In this document: positions 5,187 through 8,105 of the stretch, piece by piece
How positions within the stretch are numbered: the first letter of the stretch is position 1
Layout: every line of letters starts with the position of its first letter
Source: Candidatus Proteinoplasmatales archaeon SG8-5
Lineage (GTDB): Archaea > Thermoplasmatota > Thermoplasmata > SG8-5
DNA length: 8,105 nucleotides
Assembly: GCA_001595885.1 (NCBI GenBank)
Contig: LSSH01000012.1
Coordinates: 1-8,105, forward strand
Direction of reading: 5' to 3'
Position numbers and translations under genes: made by a program
Notes under the pieces: model-generated
Seen by the model: the letters and a program-made list of their open reading frames with translations, nothing else
Database searches by the model: none
Told to the model about the DNA's origin: nothing

Positions 5187-6644
5187 CTATGCGGGAAGAG
5201 GGTTCACGGACCTCTTTTTAAGATTACGAATATATATTTTTGCCCATATAAATGTAATCACGGAAGATGAGAGGTTAGCTATCACAAAGCCCCACCAGAT
5301 GCCGGGGAGCCCCATGTCGAAGACGTAGGCGAACACCAGGGCCAGAGCAGGGGTCATGAGCACCGTCCGGTACAGCGTGGCTATCAGGGCGTACGAACCT
5401 TTGCCCGTTCCCTGGAACAACGCGCCGGAGAGCATTCCGAAGGCCACGCCCGGATAGAATATCGCGGTTATCTGGAAGTAGAGGACTAGATCGTCAGCTA
5501 TCCTGATGGTGTCAGGTGAACGGGTGAACACGAAGGTGATGCCGGCGGCGAATATGAAGATGAAGACCGCGACCACGACCTCGATCATCGTGCCCAGCTT
5601 CACCGCGTAGTTATGGCCCATGTTCAGCTTGTCGATGTCCCGCTGGCCGTAGGCTGCACCACTGACCGAGACAACTGCCGTGGCGATTCCCAGGAGCGGC
5701 AGGATACCCAAGGTGGATACGCGCCAGCCGGTTGTGTATACCGCAACCCCGTCCGAACCTGCAACGCCCACGATGATGATGTTCATCAGTATCATTGTAA
5801 AGGACATGGACAATTGCTGGACAGAGGCGGGCAGCCCAACCCTTGTTATGTCGCGGAGTATCTCGCGGTCGAACCTGAACCCCCTGAACCTGAACCGGGC
5901 GAAGGTGTTCTTCTTGAGGAACAGCCAGTAGAAGAGTATGGCCGAGGTCGTGCTCATGGCCACGAGGGTCGCCCATGCCGCCCCGACGACTCCCAGGTCG
6001 AGGCCCACACCCCCGAAGATGGGACCAGGATGGGTCGGCCCGAATATGAAAAGCGGGTCCAGGATGATGTTCATCACCCCGCCCAGCATCATTGCTAGCA
6101 TTGCCCTCCTCGCGTCACCCTCGCCCCTGAGCAGCGCGTTCGATACATTGGCGAAGAAGATGATGATCGTCCCGGTGAACAGCACCCTCGCGTATGCGAC
6201 CGTGTCATCTATGGTGTCCTCGGCACCGATACCGAGGAATATGGGCCTGGCCAGGAGGAAGAATGGGACGGTGATCATGACGGCCATCAGGACCATGATG
6301 ACCATTGTGTGGGCTCCCACGCGGTCCACCCCTTCCCTGTCCTTCGCACCGATGCGCCTGGAGATGGCCGCGCCTCCGCCGGTGCCGAGGCCGGTGGCGA
6401 TGGCCATGACCATGAAGAAGAATGGGAAGAAGAAGCCCACCGCGGCCAGCGCCCCCGCACCGAGCCCTGACACCCAGAAGGCATCGACAAGATTGTAAAC
6501 GGTCATGACCGACATGGCCAGTATCATCGGCATCGCAAGCTTGAGCACGGCCTTCCTCGGGTTGCCGAGGAGCGTCTTCACGCCTTTCGTAGGGCTCATG
6601 CCAGGCTTCCCTTTTTCGCTCACGGAGGATGGTAATTTGCCCAT
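5187..6644 (-). CDS. MATE-family multidrug/cation antiporter
   Basis: The 485-residue integral membrane protein has about 12 hydrophobic helices in two related halves, the MATE (NorM/DinF) layout. It would export cationic or drug-like compounds in exchange for Na+ or H+. Family marks are the first helix with MPMILAMSVMTVYNLVDAFW (38-57), ALLRGEGDARRAM (170-182), MNIILDPLFIFG (191-202) and, in the second half, GALFQGTGKGS (407-417), the repeat of the LLRGEGD motif. Length is normal for the family. Two starts are possible: ATG 6644, used here, or ATG 6599, which would drop 15 residues (MGKLPSSVSEKGKPG) and begin at MSPTKGV, closer to many relatives. Neither has a clear Shine-Dalgarno. The last codons, residues 463-477, switch to AT-ending codons. 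The substrate is unknown. Confidence 0.92.
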   Translation of the reverse strand: MGKLPSSVSEKGKPGMSPTKGVKTLLGNPRKAVLKLAMPMILAMSVMTVYNLVDAFWVSGLGAGALAAVGFFFPFFFMVMAIATGLGTGGGAAISRRIGAKDREGVDRVGAHTMVIMVLMAVMITVPFFLLARPIFLGIGAEDTIDDTVAYARVLFTGTIIIFFANVSNALLRGEGDARRAMLAMMLGGVMNIILDPLFIFGPTHPGPIFGGVGLDLGVVGAAWATLVAMSTTSAILFYWLFLKKNTFARFRFRGFRFDREILRDITRVGLPASVQQLSMSFTMILMNIIIVGVAGSDGVAVYTTGWRVSTLGILPLLGIATAVVSVSGAAYGQRDIDKLNMGHNYAVKLGTMIEVVVAVFIFIFAAGITFVFTRSPDTIRIADDLVLYFQITAIFYPGVAFGMLSGALFQGTGKGSYALIATLYRTVLMTPALALVFAYVFDMGLPGIWWGFVIANLSSSVITFIWAKIYIRNLKKRSVNPLPA

Positions 6645-6678
6645 GTACTTAAACTAAATGGCAGAATATGAAGAAAGC

Positions 6679-6687
6679 ATAATTATA
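6679..6687. promoter_or_regulatory. Shared TATA-like box between MATE and TPR/purQ genes
   Basis: ATAATTATA is nearly symmetric and is the most AT-rich block in the 80-bp divergent spacer. Read forward it predicts a start near 6708, leaving a short leader that includes the strong Shine-Dalgarno of the TPR-like gene. Read on the minus strand it predicts a start near 6658, about 14 bases before the MATE ATG at 6644. Which strand it serves cannot be decided from sequence. Confidence 0.4.
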
Positions 6688-6711
6688 GACGTTCACCATT
6701 GCCGTTCAGGT

Positions 6712-6720
6712 AAGGAGGTG
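6712..6720 (+). promoter_or_regulatory. Consensus-strength ribosome binding site
   Basis: AAGGAGGTG is a full match to the expected anti-Shine-Dalgarno partner and ends four bases before the ATG at 6725. It is the strongest ribosome site in the window and fixes the start of the TPR-like protein. Confidence 0.8.
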
Positions 6721-6724
6721 TTCG

Positions 6725-7216
6725 ATGACTGAAGAGGACGAGTTCGACGAGTTATTGGGGCACAAGAGGTTCGCGGTTGGATTGTTCAATAAGACCTGGG
6801 AATTGATGGACAAGAAGGACAGAACTCGGGCGGAGGACGATACAATGATCCACTCCGCCCATGCGTCCAGGTTTCACTGGGGAGAGGTCGTGGCAGCGGG
6901 TGTTCCGAACACGGGCCCCGAGAACCTGGAAAGGGGAGACTGGCAGATATCGAGGGTCTACACCGTGCTCGGGAAAGCTGAGCCGGCAATATATCACGCC
7001 GAGCGCTGCCTGGCCATATGCGAGGAGAACAATATCGGTGACTGGGACATAGCCTTCGCCTACGAGGCACTGGCCAGGGCCCATGCGGTCGCCGGAAACA
7101 CAGCCGAGGCGGACAAGTACATCCGGCTCGGGAAAGAGGCAGGCGAGAGGATCAAGGAAAAGGGCGACATGGATTATTTCCTGAGCGAGCTGGAGACGGT
7201 CCCCGGATACAAATGA
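6725..7216 (+). CDS. Conserved small TPR-like protein, function unknown
   Basis: The 163-residue protein resembles small conserved tetratricopeptide-like proteins found in both bacteria and archaea, usually annotated as hypothetical. The N-terminal part (about 10-52) carries the block MIHSAHASRFHW with H43, H46 and H51. Then ERGDWQISRVYTVLGKAEPAIYHAERCLAI (69-98) and WDIAFAYEALARAHAVAGNTAEADKYI (107-133) each form a helix pair with the small and aromatic spacing of TPR units. TPRs bind proteins, so a scaffolding or partner role is likely; the histidine cluster could bind metal or a ligand, but that is a guess. It is cytoplasmic, with no signal peptide or membrane helix. It is the first gene before purQ, 8 bp apart, so a link to purine synthesis is possible by context only. 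Confidence 0.85.
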   Translation: MTEEDEFDELLGHKRFAVGLFNKTWELMDKKDRTRAEDDTMIHSAHASRFHWGEVVAAGVPNTGPENLERGDWQISRVYTVLGKAEPAIYHAERCLAICEENNIGDWDIAFAYEALARAHAVAGNTAEADKYIRLGKEAGERIKEKGDMDYFLSELETVPGYK

Positions 7217-7219
7217 GGT
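7214..7219 (+). promoter_or_regulatory. Ribosome site of purQ overlapping the upstream stop codon
   Basis: TGAGGT contains the stop codon of the TPR-like gene (TGA 7214-7216) and the GAGGT that precedes the purQ ATG at 7225 by five bases. Such overlap implies that ribosomes finishing the upstream gene help start purQ, so the two are very likely on one mRNA. Confidence 0.6.
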
Positions 7220-7224
7220 TTTGA

Positions 7225-8055
7225 ATGAGGACTGAGGATATCAAGGTCTGCGTGCTCCGCATCGAGGGCACGAACTGCGAGGAGGAATCCTATCAAGCCT
7301 TCGCGAGGCTCGGCGCGCAGCCCGAACTGGTCCACCTGAAACAGCTGCTGGGGCGAGACGTGAACGACGATGAGAGACGGGACCTGCTCGATTACCACGT
7401 GCTGATGATACCGGGAGGCTTTTCCTCCGGGGATTACGTGCGGGCCGGTGCGATATGGGCGGCGAGGATGAGGAAGCTCGAAGCGCCGCTCACAGAATTC
7501 ATCGGGGAGGGCAGGGCCGTCCTGGGTGTGTGCAACGGCTTCCAGGTGCTCATCGAGCTTGGACTTCTCCCTGCCTTCAACGGCATCATGAGCCAGCAGG
7601 CGCAGGCCGTGCTCACGACCAACGATTCCTCCAGGTTCGAGTGCAGGCCTACAATATTGAAGCATGAAAATAAAAGTAATTGTATATTTACAAGTAAATT
7701 ATATCAGGGCCAGACGATACTCTGCCCCTCCGCCCACGCCGAGGGCAAGCTCCTGTTCCCGGAGGACGAGGCCGCCGCCATCTACGCCAGGCTCGAGGAG
7801 AACGACCAGGTGGTCTTCAAATACGTTGATCCCGAGGGTAATTACTCTGGCTATCCGTGGAATCCGAACGGCTCCCCCTACAACATCGCGGGGATATGCA
7901 ACCCCGCGGGCAACGTAATGGGCATGATGCCGCACCCGGAGAGGGTGTTCCACCGCCACACTCACCCGGACTGGACGAGGGAGCTGCCAACCGAGGTCGG
8001 GGACGGCAGGGCGATATTCGAGAGCGTCATCGAGGCCGTGTCAAAGAGGTTCTGA
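7225..8055 (+). CDS. purQ: Phosphoribosylformylglycinamidine synthase subunit PurQ (glutaminase)
   Basis: PurQ releases ammonia from glutamine for PurL, which converts FGAR to FGAM in the fourth step of de novo purine synthesis; PurS bridges the two in archaea. The 276-residue protein is a class I glutamine amidotransferase: N-terminal strand KVCVLRIEGTNCEEE (7-21), PGGFSSGDYVRAGA (63-76), the nucleophile C103 in LGVCNGFQVL, SAHAEGKL (169-176), and the catalytic H237 and E239 in MMPHPERVF. It is longer than the roughly 225-residue Bacillus form; part of the extra length lies around 176-225, with additional residues near the C-terminus. The start is supported by GAGGT at 7215-7219. purL and purS are not in view; purC follows after 8 bp. 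Codons 147-160 all end in A or T, in sharp contrast to the rest of the gene. Confidence 0.95.
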   Translation: MRTEDIKVCVLRIEGTNCEEESYQAFARLGAQPELVHLKQLLGRDVNDDERRDLLDYHVLMIPGGFSSGDYVRAGAIWAARMRKLEAPLTEFIGEGRAVLGVCNGFQVLIELGLLPAFNGIMSQQAQAVLTTNDSSRFECRPTILKHENKSNCIFTSKLYQGQTILCPSAHAEGKLLFPEDEAAAIYARLEENDQVVFKYVDPEGNYSGYPWNPNGSPYNIAGICNPAGNVMGMMPHPERVFHRHTHPDWTRELPTEVGDGRAIFESVIEAVSKRF

Positions 8056-8063
8056 GGGATAGA

Positions 8064-8105
8064 ATGGAACTGCTGGTGAAAGGTAAGGTGAAGGAGGTCT
8101 ACGAG
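8064..8105 (+). CDS. purC: SAICAR synthetase PurC, N-terminal 14 residues (partial)
   Basis: Only the first 14 codons are present before the window ends: MELLVKGKVKEVYE. The pattern GK-x-K-x-VYE is the conserved nucleotide-binding start of PurC, which joins aspartate to CAIR to give SAICAR, a later step of the same pathway as PurQ. GAGGG at 8054-8058, overlapping the purQ stop, is five bases before the ATG, and the 8-bp gap to purQ implies co-transcription. The call rests on a short motif plus context. Confidence 0.78.
   Translation, partial: MELLVKGKVKEVYE

Noticed and set aside
5938..6498. Plus-strand open frame of 186 codons opposite the MATE gene
   Set aside because: Low-complexity Pro/Ser/Met-rich product typical of GC-rich antisense frames; the MATE motifs on the minus strand explain the region.

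Overview
The window looks like a piece of an archaeal chromosome with fairly high GC, judged by eye. Three signs point to archaea. TATA-like boxes lie about 25 bp upstream of several start codons, which fits leaderless transcripts. Other genes carry strong Shine-Dalgarno sequences. The gene families fit a euryarchaeon: a short PepF/M3 peptidase, a membrane protein with a C-terminal zinc ribbon, a CPGC thioredoxin, and a PurQ-PurC pair. A Thermoplasmatota-type host, such as a relative of Methanomassiliicoccales, is my best guess. That is inference; no rRNA or other marker gene is present.

Layout. 1-90 is the tail of a membrane protein, followed by a hairpin plus T-rich terminator. A PLP aminotransferase (1299-199, minus) and a PepF-type zinc oligopeptidase (1407-3104, plus) diverge from a 107-bp control region that holds a perfect palindrome and three related half-sites. 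A four-helix membrane protein with a zinc ribbon (3802-3200, minus) diverges from an AlkD-like HEAT-repeat DNA glycosylase candidate (3933-4628, plus). A thioredoxin-like protein (4710-5099, plus) has its own promoter. A MATE-family exporter (6644-5187, minus) diverges from an apparent operon: a small conserved TPR-like protein (6725-7216), purQ (7225-8055) and the first 14 codons of purC (from 8064). No intergenic stretch exceeds 300 bp, and I see no RNA gene, insertion sequence, CRISPR array or integrase.

How the genes fit together. The aminotransferase and peptidase would be a natural pair for using peptides and amino acids, possibly under one regulator. purQ and purC act at neighbouring stages of de novo purine synthesis (FGAM synthesis and SAICAR synthesis), and the TPR-like gene sits upstream of them with an 8-bp gap. 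The rest are housekeeping or stress functions: alkylation repair, thiol redox and efflux.

Most of the window is ordinary core genome. The least explained signal is a set of three short blocks (about 40-45 bp each) inside otherwise GC-rich genes, where nearly every codon ends in A or T: the 5' end of the AlkD-like gene, the 3' end of the MATE gene and the middle of purQ.
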